64,000 bases of DNA, from NCBI GenBank assembly GCA_016839165.1, contig CP069300.1, positions 1,116,001 through 1,180,000 of the forward strand, read 5' to 3'. Within the stretch, counting starts at the first letter, position 1, and each line of letters begins with the position of its first letter. Origin of the DNA: Bradyrhizobium sp. PSBB068. Its GTDB lineage: Bacteria; Pseudomonadota; Alphaproteobacteria; Rhizobiales; Xanthobacteraceae. The position numbers were made by a program, and so were the translations under genes. Under the pieces are notes generated by a model. It had not been told where the DNA came from and ran no database searches. It was given only the letters and a program-made list of their open reading frames with translations. This document shows, piece after piece, positions 48,054 to 56,702 of this stretch.

Positions 48054-48191
48054 GCCTCCCCTCCCGCGGGATGTTCTTGTCTTTTCGACAAGCGTTCATC
48101 ATCCGCCCGCGGAAAGCAAGGGCGAGCAGGGCCTTCGATGCAACTGCGCGCCTGCGTCACGGCTGGCTTGCTCGCACCTGCAACAAATACG

Positions 48192-49442
48192 TCAGTACTT
48201 CTTGCACTCCGGAACCGTGCGGCTCGGCAGGCCGATCTTGGCGAAAACAGCCGGATCGTAGCCCAGCGTCTGGTTGACGTTCGGGATCACCTTCACGACC
48301 TTGGAGAACAGCGCGCCCTTGCCGTCGTCGACCACCTCGGTGACGAAATTGGTGCCGATCGCCTGGCGGTTGGCATCGAGCTTGATCTTGCCGTTCGGTG
48401 CGTCGATCTCGATCTTGGCCAGCGCGTCCTTCAGCTTGGCCTGGTTGTTGGAGAGATCGCCATTGACCTGCCGCAGCGCCAGGATCAGCGCCATGGTCGA
48501 GCCGTAATAGTTGGTGGCGAGCAGCGACGGACTCGGGAAGCGTTTGCTCTCCGGGAACGAGTCCTGATAGGCCTTCACGAACTTCTGCCAGCCCGGATCC
48601 TCCCAGGTATCGGCCTGGCCGCTCGCGGCGATGGTGCCGACCAGCGCGTTCTTGGCGCTGCCCTTCGACGACAGGATGGTCTGATCGATCATGATCGAGC
48701 CGCCCATCAGATGCGCCTTGCCGCCGGCCTGCTGGTACTGGTTGAGGAAGTTGACCGCGTCGGCGCCGCCGAGGCCGAGATAGATCGCATCGACATCGTC
48801 GGGCAGCGCGGCGATGACGGAGGCGAAGTCCTTGGTGCCGAGCGGCACCCATTGCCGGTTGGTGACCTGGCCGCCGGCGCCGCAGAATTCCAGCACCAGG
48901 CCGAACACCTGCGTGTAGATGAAGGAGTAATCCTCGCCGACGGTCGCGATCTTGCGATAGCCCTTGGTCTCATAGGCGTATTTGCCGAGGCCGACCTGCC
49001 ACTGCGCACCGTCCATGTTGTAGCGGAAGAAGTTCGGCGCCGGATCGACATAGGTCGTCTCCTGCGCGCCGGAAGCGGCATTGACGAAGGTCAGCTCCGG
49101 ATGGGTCTTGGCAAAATTCTTCACCGCGATGCCTTCGTCGCCGGACAGCGGCGACAGCAGGATCTGCACCTTGTCCTGCTCGATCAGCTTGCGCACCGCG
49201 CGCACCGCGGAGTCCGGCGTCGCGTCGGTCGAGGCGACGACGAATTCGAGCTCCTTGTCGCCGATCTTCTTGCCGAGCACGTTGAGCGCGGTCTGGAAGC
49301 CGCGCATGCCGTCCTCGCCGAGCACGGTATAGGTGCCTTCGAGCGTTGCGGTGACGCCGACCTTGATCTTCTCCTGGGCGAACGCCGTGCCTGAAAGCAA
49401 CAGGCTGCTCAACGCAATCAGTCCCAAACTGCCCTTCAACAT
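48192..49442 (-). CDS. ABC transporter substrate-binding protein, Liv/urea-amide type
   Basis: 416 residues with a signal peptide cleaved after AFA (SGTAFAQEKI). The type I periplasmic fold shows VGVTATLEGTYTVLGEDGMRG, a hinge and two lobes, and a ligand pocket around NAASGAQETTYVDP with aromatic residues. Members of this subgroup in rhizobia bind aromatic acids or other carboxylates as well as amino acids. It is the first gene of the minus-strand run (GGGAGGAGAA before the ATG) and sets what the LivHMG-F system imports. It ends in the cysteine-lysine-rich tail VPECKKY. Confidence 0.92.
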   Translation of the reverse strand: MLKGSLGLIALSSLLLSGTAFAQEKIKVGVTATLEGTYTVLGEDGMRGFQTALNVLGKKIGDKELEFVVASTDATPDSAVRAVRKLIEQDKVQILLSPLSGDEGIAVKNFAKTHPELTFVNAASGAQETTYVDPAPNFFRYNMDGAQWQVGLGKYAYETKGYRKIATVGEDYSFIYTQVFGLVLEFCGAGGQVTNRQWVPLGTKDFASVIAALPDDVDAIYLGLGGADAVNFLNQYQQAGGKAHLMGGSIMIDQTILSSKGSAKNALVGTIAASGQADTWEDPGWQKFVKAYQDSFPESKRFPSPSLLATNYYGSTMALILALRQVNGDLSNNQAKLKDALAKIEIDAPNGKIKLDANRQAIGTNFVTEVVDDGKGALFSKVVKVIPNVNQTLGYDPAVFAKIGLPSRTVPECKKY

Positions 49443-49653
49443 CGTTCTCCTCCCTCTGTGTTGTCGCCGGCGTCCATCTGGCCTGACGGAGATGGGCGTC
49501 CGGTTGTTGGCGGCAAAGCTAGCCGACAGGAGGCGCGGCGCGGATGTCGTCGCGGCGGGGTGGCTTAACGGGCAGTCTCATTTTGATTGTTGCGCCGCAA
49601 CGAGCTTCGCGGCGCAATGTCGCGGAGTTTTGTTCGGTGTCGTCTTGTTCGAT

Positions 49654-49763
49654 GTCATCACCCGCGAAAGCGAAAGCGGTGATCCAGTATTCCAGAGGCC
49701 GTAGTGCTTGAGCTGAGAGGCCGCGGCGTACTGGATCGCCCGGCTCTTGAGCCGGGCGATGAC
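49654..49763. repeat. 110-bp dispersed repeat with nested palindromes
   Basis: Outer ends GTCATCACCCG (49654-49664) and CGGGCGATGAC (49753-49763) match with one mismatch. Inside, GATCCAGTA (49681-49689) mirrors TACTGGATC (49729-49737), and ATCGCCCGGCTC-TT-GAGCCGGGCGAT (49735-49760) is a perfect hairpin. Typical Bradyrhizobium-type non-autonomous element. The remaining bases of the 49443-49839 gap hold nothing I recognise. Confidence 0.75.
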
Positions 49764-49839
49764 AGCTGCGGCGTCGACACACTTCGCGCTCTCGCAACTC
49801 AGAGGGACGGGCGCTCACGCCAGCCCCAATCCACCATTG

Positions 49840-50613
49840 TCACTTCGTCGTGTAGCCGCCGTTGACCAGAATTGTCTGGCCGGTCATCCACCAGCCCTCC
49901 GACACCAGCAAGCGAATCCAGGGCACGATATCCTTGATGTCGGTGAGGCCGGTTTTCGAGAAGCCGGACAGCGCCGCTGCCGATTTGTGATAGGCGACCG
50001 CGTCGGCGCCTTCGGCCGGATAGAAGAACGGCGTGTCCATCGGGCCGGGGCCGATCGCAGTGACCGAGATGCCGCGTGCGCCGAATTCTTTCGAGGCCGC
50101 GCGGGTGAAATGCTCGACCGGCGCCTTGGTGCCGGCATAGGCAGCGTAGAACGGCGTGTAGGCGCCGAGCAGCGACGTTACCAGCGTGCAGATTTTGCCG
50201 TTGTCGTTCACGTGACGGCCGGCTTCCTTGAGGAAGAAGAATGCAGACTTGGCGTTGACCGCGCTCATCGCGTCGTATTCCGCCTCCGAGATCTCGACCA
50301 TCGGCTTCTTCAACACCTTGCCGACGGTGTTGATTGCGATGTCGGGACGGCCGATCGCGGCGACGGCGTCAGTGAACAGCTTCTCCATCGCGCCCGCTGT
50401 CGTGAGGTTGGCCTGCAAGGCGACCGCGTTGGCGCCGGCAGCCTTGATCGCGGTGACGGTCGCGTCGGCATCGGCCTTGGTTGCAGCGCTGTTGTAATGG
50501 ATCGCGATCGCCTTCGCGCCGTGGGCCGCGAGATCGCGCGCGATCAGGCCGCCGAGATTCTTGGCGCCGCCGGCGATGATGACGGTCTTGTCCTTGATGC
50601 TGTGGTCGGTCAT
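49840..50613 (-). CDS. SDR family oxidoreductase
   Basis: 257 residues from the ATG at 50613 (GGAGAAG upstream). Cofactor motif AGGAKNLGG (the Gly-rich loop in place of TGxxxGIG), ISINTVG-type strand 4 (INTVGKVL), catalytic Y and K in YAGTK with the serine in LVTSLLGAY, and an ending GQTILVNGGYTTK. NADP use is likely from IHYNSAATK. It is divergent from a LysR gene with a palindrome between them, so it is the probable LysR target. The substrate is unknown. Confidence 0.9.
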   Translation of the reverse strand: MTDHSIKDKTVIIAGGAKNLGGLIARDLAAHGAKAIAIHYNSAATKADADATVTAIKAAGANAVALQANLTTAGAMEKLFTDAVAAIGRPDIAINTVGKVLKKPMVEISEAEYDAMSAVNAKSAFFFLKEAGRHVNDNGKICTLVTSLLGAYTPFYAAYAGTKAPVEHFTRAASKEFGARGISVTAIGPGPMDTPFFYPAEGADAVAYHKSAAALSGFSKTGLTDIKDIVPWIRLLVSEGWWMTGQTILVNGGYTTK

Positions 50614-50703
50614 GACGTCGCTTCTCCAGATCGTGCGGCCACGCCCTACGGCCGCTTTCTGGAGGCAACGATATCGTCTAGGATTTGCCGATAAAGCCGT
50701 GCA

Positions 50704-50724
50704 TTCTGACGTCACTTGTCAGAA
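50704..50724. promoter_or_regulatory. Perfect LysR-type inverted repeat between divergent genes
   Basis: TTCTGAC-N7-GTCAGAA (50704-50724) contains a T-N11-A core and lies in the 111-base gap between the SDR and LysR genes, directly against the LysR ATG. LysR proteins bind such sites to repress themselves and to activate the divergent gene with an inducer. Confidence 0.7.
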
Positions 50725-51657
50725 ATGGCGAACAATCGGGGCCCGATCTTGGACCGCATCGATCTCTTCCGCATCTTCGCCCGCGTCGTCGAATGCGCGA
50801 GCTTTACCCGGGCGGCGGACACGCTGGGGCTGCCGCGCTCGTCGGTCTCGTCAGCCGTCGCGGCGCTGGAGCAGCGCGTCGGCGCCCGGCTGCTGCATCG
50901 CACGACACGAAAAGTGTCACCGACGCATGATGGCGCGGCGTTCTACGAACGGTGCCTGCGCGTCGTTGCCGACGTCGAGGAAGCTGAGACCCTGTTCCTC
51001 CATACCGCCGCCGAACCGTCGGGCCGGCTCAGGGTCGACGTGCCCGGGCGGATCGGCCGCCTGATCATCGCGCCGGCGCTGCCGGCCTTCCTCGATCGCT
51101 ATCCGCAGATCGACATCGATCTCGGCGTCACCGATCGCGCCATCAATCTGATCGAGGACTCCGCCGATTGCGTGGTGCGCGTCGGCCCGCTCGGTGATTC
51201 CGGTCTGATCGCGCGGCCACTCGGCAACCTCACGCTGATCAACGTCGCGAGCGCGAGATATCTCGCGCGCCACGGCACGCCGCAGACGCCGGATGATCTC
51301 GGCGCGCATTGGGCGGTCAACTACGCCTCGCCATCCACCGGACGGATCGAGGAGTGGGAATGGCGCGAGCAGGGCGCGGCACGCAGCATCGCAATGCGCG
51401 GTCGCGTCACCGTCAACAGCGCGGAGGCCTATATCGCGTGCTGCATTGCCGGCCTCGGCCTGATCCAGATTCCCGCCTACGACGTGAAGCGGCACCTCGA
51501 TGCCGGCGAGCTCGTCGAGGTGATGCCGCAGCACCGCGCCATGCCGATGCCGATGACCTTGCTCTATCCGCACCGCCAGCATCTGTCGCGGCGGCTGCAG
51601 GTGTTTGCCGATTGGCTGACGGCACTGTTGAAGGAGAAGTTGCTTGTCGCCGGCTAG
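50725..51657 (+). CDS. LysR family transcriptional regulator
   Basis: 310 residues from the ATG at 50725; a TTG at 50716 is inside the operator and less likely. The N-terminal winged helix (about 10-70) has FARVVECASFTRAADTLGLPRSSVSSAVAALEQRVGARLLHRTTR. The effector domain resembles the CrgA/DmlR group, with SGRLRVDVPGRIGRLIIAPALP. It faces the SDR gene, its likely target. No obvious ribosome site precedes the ATG, so low or leaderless expression is possible. Confidence 0.92.
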   Translation: MANNRGPILDRIDLFRIFARVVECASFTRAADTLGLPRSSVSSAVAALEQRVGARLLHRTTRKVSPTHDGAAFYERCLRVVADVEEAETLFLHTAAEPSGRLRVDVPGRIGRLIIAPALPAFLDRYPQIDIDLGVTDRAINLIEDSADCVVRVGPLGDSGLIARPLGNLTLINVASARYLARHGTPQTPDDLGAHWAVNYASPSTGRIEEWEWREQGAARSIAMRGRVTVNSAEAYIACCIAGLGLIQIPAYDVKRHLDAGELVEVMPQHRAMPMPMTLLYPHRQHLSRRLQVFADWLTALLKEKLLVAG

Positions 51658-51944
51658 AGCTTTTGCGTGGTGCCGGCCTGGCGGCCGCGGCGCGTCATCG
51701 CCTGTTGTTGGCGGCGCGGCTCGCGGCAGTCCTTGTCGCGCGCTTCACCTCGACCTTGGGTTGAACGTATCGAGATAATTGATCTCCATTTCAGTTGTCT
51801 CCATTCGGCTTGCAACGGGCTTACCCGGTGCAACGTGTTCGATGAACCCGACATGGTCAGGCACATTGCTCGGTAAAATGCAAAGATTGATCTCGAGCAA
51901 TACTTTCAGTGCTCCACGTACCGCCCGCTTGGTGGTCGGCGGCG

Positions 51945-54218
51945 TCAGAACTTCTGCGTGATGCCGGCATAGACGCCGCGGCGCGGGCCGTATTGCGCGG
52001 CGAAGACGCCGATGCCGGAGCCGTCGCGGATCTGGTAGACGGTGTCGAACAGGTTGACGACGTCGAGGCGCAGCGTTGTCGGCTTGTTCGGCGCGACGAT
52101 GTTGAAGTCGTGCGAGACGCCGACGTTGACCTGCGAATAGGGCGGCACCGTGCCGGTGTTGGCAAAGCCGTCGCGCAGGCCTGAGCCGTAGATCAGCGAC
52201 GCGCTGAACTTGGTGTCGTGCCATTGATACCAGCCGCCCACCGATGCGGTCACCGCCTGGGCATGATCGGTGTTGACGTAGTTGTTGGCGATGTAGGCCA
52301 GTTTGTCCGGATCAAACAGATACTGGTTCGACACGACGTTGGTGGCGACCTGCCTGGCGATGGCGACATTGCCGTAGAGATGCAGATTGTCGTGGTCGTA
52401 TCTCGCCGTCAACTCGACGCCTTCATTGGTGCCTTTCGCATAGTTGAAGGCGGTCAGCACATAGGCCTGGCCGAACTGGCCGTCGTCGAGCAGGTCGGTC
52501 GCGATCTTGTAATAGGCGTCCATGCCGACTTCGAGGCCGGGGATCGCATAGACCTTTTGTGTGACACCGATATCAAACACATGCGAGCGCTCCGGCAGCA
52601 CGGGATCATTGGTTGATGTCGCCGGCTGCGCCGTCGTGTTCTGCACCAGCGAGAGGTTGGTCGGCGCCGCCAGCACCTGCTCGGGCGGCGTGAAGTTGCG
52701 CGCATAGCCGGCATGGAAGGTCGTGCCCTCGATAGGCTTCCAGGTCAGGCTGACCCGGGGGCTGAGCTGGTTGGCGTCGACATATTGCCACATCTGGTCG
52801 AAGCGCAGGCCGGCATTGAGCGTCAGCTGGTTGGTGACCTTCCATTCGTCGGCGATGTAGGTGGAGAACAAATATCCGGTCTTGGCGTTGGAATCGAACA
52901 CGGAGAATGGTGCGTCGATCGGGTTGCCGGCATCGTCGAGCGGCAGCACGGTCGAACCATTATTGACCAGCGAGCGCTCGGCGCTGAACGACATGCCGAA
53001 CTTCAGCGTGTGCGCGAAGCCCAGCCTGTAGGACGTGTCTTCCTGGATTCCGTTGACAAAGCTCTGACGATACACGTCCGAAGCTACCCCGTTGAACAGG
53101 AGATCGCCGACCGGATCCGGCGTGAAGTGCAACTGGCTGTAGCGGTTGAAATAGGCGACCTGGTAGTCGAAGCCGTCGCCCGACTTCTGATAGGCCACGA
53201 CGTTGAACTGGTTGAACTCGCGCTGCCGCTCGTTGAGCAGCGCGGAATCGAAGTTGGAGACGCCGTAGGCGGTGAAGGCCGGCGGCTGGCCGGGATTGTT
53301 CGGGATCTGGTAGTTGCCGTTGGAGACGCCGCCGATATAGGTCAGCCGGCTGGTCGGATCGATCGCCGTCGAGACATAGGCAAAGCCTTTCTCCTGATCG
53401 GTGCGGTCGTGGATCGCGTTATAGGCCGGCGTCGGGTTCTCGATGCCGACATTGCTGCCGAAATAGCGGCCCGAGATGTAGTACTGGGTTTGTCCGACCG
53501 TGCCGCCATAGTCGACGCTGGTGGTGAAGTTGCCATGGCTGCCGCCATAGACGCTGATGCTGCCGGAGTTGTTGAAGGCATCTGGCTTGGTCTGGATGTC
53601 GAGCACGCCGGCGGTGCGCAACCCGTACTGCGCCGGCAACGCGCCGGTGATCAGCGCCATGCTGCCGACGATTCCGGTGTCGATGATCTGGCCGAAGGCG
53701 CCAACGCCGTCCGGCAGCATGATCCCGTTGATGCGGTATTGCAGGTTGGCGTGCTCGTTGCGCACATGCAGTTCGCCGCTGGCGGCCGAATCCTGCGAGA
53801 CTCCGGGCGCCTGCAGCAGCGCCTTGTCTAGCGTGGTGTTGGTTCCCTGCGGCAAGGACTGCAGGAACTGCTGGCTCATCTGGTAGGTGTTGGCGCCGGT
53901 CGGCGCCAGCAGGGTGGCGCGAGCCTGGTCGAGCCGCGTATTCTGGCTCGCGACGGCTCGGGCTTGAGCCTGCTCGGGAGATTCCGGGGTTGCCGAGACC
54001 GCGCCGGTTCGTCGCGCACGGTGATTGGTTCCGGTCGCAACGCGCGTCTTCGGCTTCTTCGGCCCTGACGGCGTGGCGTGGCCTTGCGGCGCCGTCACCG
54101 TGATGTCCGGAAGGGTGCTGGTCGGCGCCGTTGTCTGCGCGAATGCGGCGCCGCCATGCATCCCGCAGAACAGAAGCGAAGCCGCGCCGGCGGCGTGTCG
54201 TCGGATGTTTCCTGACAT
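51945..54218 (-). CDS. TonB-dependent outer-membrane receptor 1
   Basis: 757 residues from the ATG at 54218 (GGGA upstream); an ATG at 54236 is possible. Signal peptide ends near GGAAFAQ. A Pro/Lys/Thr-rich region with LPDITVTAP precedes the plug domain (about 125-245, LQSLPQGTNTTLDKALLQAPG, LHVRNEHANLQYRINGI), and the barrel ends in the outer-membrane signature YAGITQKF. It imports a metal complex or another large ligand with TonB energy. The neighbour at 54366 (DUF2946, CxxC) hints at copper or another metal. Confidence 0.92.
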   Translation of the reverse strand: MSGNIRRHAAGAASLLFCGMHGGAAFAQTTAPTSTLPDITVTAPQGHATPSGPKKPKTRVATGTNHRARRTGAVSATPESPEQAQARAVASQNTRLDQARATLLAPTGANTYQMSQQFLQSLPQGTNTTLDKALLQAPGVSQDSAASGELHVRNEHANLQYRINGIMLPDGVGAFGQIIDTGIVGSMALITGALPAQYGLRTAGVLDIQTKPDAFNNSGSISVYGGSHGNFTTSVDYGGTVGQTQYYISGRYFGSNVGIENPTPAYNAIHDRTDQEKGFAYVSTAIDPTSRLTYIGGVSNGNYQIPNNPGQPPAFTAYGVSNFDSALLNERQREFNQFNVVAYQKSGDGFDYQVAYFNRYSQLHFTPDPVGDLLFNGVASDVYRQSFVNGIQEDTSYRLGFAHTLKFGMSFSAERSLVNNGSTVLPLDDAGNPIDAPFSVFDSNAKTGYLFSTYIADEWKVTNQLTLNAGLRFDQMWQYVDANQLSPRVSLTWKPIEGTTFHAGYARNFTPPEQVLAAPTNLSLVQNTTAQPATSTNDPVLPERSHVFDIGVTQKVYAIPGLEVGMDAYYKIATDLLDDGQFGQAYVLTAFNYAKGTNEGVELTARYDHDNLHLYGNVAIARQVATNVVSNQYLFDPDKLAYIANNYVNTDHAQAVTASVGGWYQWHDTKFSASLIYGSGLRDGFANTGTVPPYSQVNVGVSHDFNIVAPNKPTTLRLDVVNLFDTVYQIRDGSGIGVFAAQYGPRRGVYAGITQKF

Positions 54219-54365
54219 ATTGGTTCCCGATCTCATGAGGCGGCCATCCGGATCCTTCGAACAGGACGCGGTCGAGCCCGCCGTCGCTGCACGACGGCCA
54301 GATTCCCATCGATCAAACGGCAGCCGAGCTAACGGCCGCGTTCGAAGCTCAGTTGTGCTGGGGTG

Positions 54366-54785
54366 TCAGGAGATCGGAGGCGCGCGCGGCTGATGCTGCA
54401 GCCGGCCGATGTCGACCGGCGCCGCATAATTGTCGACGTGCCAAGCGAGCAGCGCTGCGGCATCCGGCAGCTGCAGCGGAGGCAGTGCCGGCGCCGGCAT
54501 CGCCGAGTTGACCATCGCCACGACGGCGCAGATGGCGCAAAGGTCCGCGGCCTGGTCGGAATCCGGATTCGAGCGCCGCTCGTCGCGCGAGGCGTTCTCG
54601 ACATGCGCCGCCAGCGAGCTGACGGCGGCCTCGATCGAAGTTTGCGATCGCTGCGCCGATGCGCTGGTCGCCGCCCGCGCCGGCGCAATGGCATGAAAAT
54701 GCCCGAACGACAGCACGAACTGGATCGACAGCGCCAACAGCGCCAGCCGAGCCCCGTGTCTGATGTTCGAGCGAAACCACTTCAT
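54366..54785 (-). CDS. DUF2946-like small membrane protein with CxxC motif
   Basis: 139 residues: one hydrophobic segment (about 12-30) that may anchor or export the protein, a histidine pair (FGHFHA) and a C83-x-x-C86 motif (DLCAICAV). That combination is typical of DUF2946 proteins, which are often encoded beside TonB-dependent receptors and copper proteins. It is upstream of receptor 1 on the same strand with a 147-base gap. Metal handling in the periplasm is likely but unproven. Confidence 0.78.
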   Translation of the reverse strand: MKWFRSNIRHGARLALLALSIQFVLSFGHFHAIAPARAATSASAQRSQTSIEAAVSSLAAHVENASRDERRSNPDSDQAADLCAICAVVAMVNSAMPAPALPPLQLPDAAALLAWHVDNYAAPVDIGRLQHQPRAPPIS

Positions 54786-55189
54786 GACGACGCCATTCCG
54801 CGTCGAGGGTCACAGGACCGACGGACGGCGCGTGCGACGCGGTGTCGCACATTTTCCAAAACGTGCCAGCCTGTCAATCCGCATTGCTGGGCAGTGCGAT
54901 CGATTTCCGGGCGATCGGACGAATTTGCAACATCGCGATGGCGCCGGGGACACCGGTCCACGGCTGCGCTCTCATGTGATCTAGTCGAAGTGTGAGGTGA
55001 TCGTCAGGTTCACGATCATGACCGAAGTGCGTGCCCGGCATCGGCCTTTGACCGTCACAGCGATGACAAAGCGATCGACATCGACGTTCCCGCGACCAGG
55101 CCGGACAAGCGATTTCCTGGTCGTGCGGCCCCGCTGGTATTGCCGGCGCCCGGAGGGTATAGTTCGGGCGGATGTGGCGGTCAGGTGGG
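54786..55189. other. Non-coding region between DUF2946 gene and outer-membrane protein gene
   Basis: About 400 bases between divergent genes. I see no gene, RNA or strong palindrome in it. It must contain the promoters of both flanking genes. No match to the TCGGGAA-N3-TTCCCGA element found near the second receptor. Confidence 0.5.
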
Positions 55190-55807
55190 ATGTCCTTCGC
55201 AAACAAGATCGGTCTCGCAATCGCAATGTTGCTGCTCTGCCTGAGCGGCCAGCAGGCCAATGCGCAGGCCGGACCCGTGCGCTACTGGACCCCGGGCTCG
55301 CTGTTCGGCTTCGGCGGCAGCCTGGCCGATGGCCAGAAGGCCGACACTTACGGCAATTTTCCGAGCTTTGACGCCGCCGCTGCGCAGGGCGCCGACTTCT
55401 CCTATCTGAACGGCCGGCCGGACGGCTGGTTCGTCGGCGGCGAAGGCGGCCGCGTCGGCTGGAACGGGCTCGGCCAATCCGCCGCATTCGGCGGGCTCGA
55501 ATATCAGGGCGCGCAGGTCGGCTACAATTTCAAGGGCGTCGGCAATACGCCGGTGACGTTCTTCGCCGGCTTCGACTCGCTGAAATACAATCCCCCCGGT
55601 GCCGGCGGGCCGCTGGCGCCGTTCAGCGGCAATCAAGGTGTCAACGCCGGCTATTCGGCGCGTGCAGGCATCGAGTTCCGCCCGAGCTCGAATGTCAGCC
55701 TGTCGTTCGGAGCGAGCTTCACCCAGCAAGGGGCGGAGCGCATGGACAGCGACATTCATTCGCAGCTATTGCCCGGCCAGTCCCCGGTTCTGTTCGGCGG
55801 CCGCTAG
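55190..55807 (+). CDS. Outer-membrane-type secreted protein, beta-barrel-like
   Basis: 205 residues with a signal peptide (hydrophobic 10-22, cleavage after ANA near 26). The mature part alternates hydrophobic and polar residues rich in Gly and aromatic residues (SLFGFGGSLADG, GWFVGGEGGRVGW, VTFFAGFDSLKYN, SLSFGASFTQQG), as in small outer-membrane barrels of the rhizobial Omp25/31-like kind. It ends in LFGGR, not the usual C-terminal phenylalanine, so barrel assembly is uncertain. GGTGGG precedes the ATG. Confidence 0.75.
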   Translation: MSFANKIGLAIAMLLLCLSGQQANAQAGPVRYWTPGSLFGFGGSLADGQKADTYGNFPSFDAAAAQGADFSYLNGRPDGWFVGGEGGRVGWNGLGQSAAFGGLEYQGAQVGYNFKGVGNTPVTFFAGFDSLKYNPPGAGGPLAPFSGNQGVNAGYSARAGIEFRPSSNVSLSFGASFTQQGAERMDSDIHSQLLPGQSPVLFGGR

Positions 55808-55898
55808 CGCTTCAGCGCAAGACTGCGGCGCCGCGGTCCTGATTCAACCAACCAGCACCAAGAAGGCCCGAGCTCACGGGCACAGTCAGGATCGAAAC

Positions 55899-56672
55899 AT
55901 GGACATGCAAGGCAAGATCGCACTCGTCACCGCCGCGGCGTCGGGCGCCGGCCGCGCCGGCGCGCTCATCCTCGCGCGCGAGGGCGCGGCGGTTGCGGTG
56001 GTCGACCAGAACGAGGCCGGCGCGAAGGCGGTGGTCGACGAGATCAAAAGAGGCGGCGGGCGCGCGCTGGCGCTGGCCGGCGATCTGCGCGACGACAAGT
56101 TTTCGCGTGACATCGTCGCGGCGACCGTCAAGGAATTCGGCGGGCTCGACTGCGTGTGGAACCATCTCGGCATTCCCGGACCGTCCGTGATCGACGATCT
56201 GGAGGGCTGGGATCTCAGCGTCGATCTCAACCTGCGCTCGCAGCTGATCACCACCAATGCTGCGCTCGCGCAGATGACGGCGCGGCGCAAGGGCAGCATC
56301 CTGTTCACCGCGTCGACCTCGGGCCTGGTCGGCTCGCCGTGGAGCCCGACCTATTCGGCGGCCAAGGCCGGCGTCATCGGCCTGGCGCGGGCGCTCGCCA
56401 AGCGCCACGCCAAGGACGGCGTGCGCGTCAATGCGATCTGTCCCGGTGCGATCGACACGCCGATGCTGCGGGTGTTCGTCAACCGGCCCGACCAGCCGGG
56501 CCACAATACGGCCGATGCCGAGGAACTGATCAAGGCCGCGGTCACCCGCAACCCGATGGGCCGCGCCGCGCGTCCCGAGGAGATCGCGGAGGTCGCGGTG
56601 TTCCTCCTGTCGGACAAGGCGTCGTTCGTCACCGGCATCGCGATGCCGGTCGACGGCGGGACGGTGGCGTAG
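55899..56672 (+). CDS. SDR family oxidoreductase
   Basis: 257 residues from the ATG at 55899 (AGGA upstream). Cofactor motif TAAASGAGRAGA in place of TGxxxGIG, an aspartate (VVDQNEAG) favouring NAD, catalytic S in FTASTSG and Y-x-x-x-K in YSAAK. The ending SFVTGIAMPVDGGTVA is typical of the family. It follows the outer-membrane protein by 91 bases. The NAG loop is changed to HLGIPGP, a common variant among sugar and steroid dehydrogenases. The substrate is unknown. Confidence 0.88.
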   Translation: MDMQGKIALVTAAASGAGRAGALILAREGAAVAVVDQNEAGAKAVVDEIKRGGGRALALAGDLRDDKFSRDIVAATVKEFGGLDCVWNHLGIPGPSVIDDLEGWDLSVDLNLRSQLITTNAALAQMTARRKGSILFTASTSGLVGSPWSPTYSAAKAGVIGLARALAKRHAKDGVRVNAICPGAIDTPMLRVFVNRPDQPGHNTADAEELIKAAVTRNPMGRAARPEEIAEVAVFLLSDKASFVTGIAMPVDGGTVA

Positions 56673-56702
56673 CGACGCGCGTCCGTTCTTTGGCATGCTC
56701 TC

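Noticed and set aside
51657..51695. Stretch resembling the C-terminal codons of TonB receptor 1 (minus strand reading RRGRQAGTTQKL then stop)
   Set aside because: It could be a remnant of a second receptor or a small duplication, but the match is about ten codons and the sequence around it shows no barrel-like pattern.
54224..54232. TTCCCGATC half-site before TonB receptor 1, matching the element of receptor 2
   Set aside because: The second arm is missing, and a nine-base match is expected by chance about once per 130 kb of double strand.
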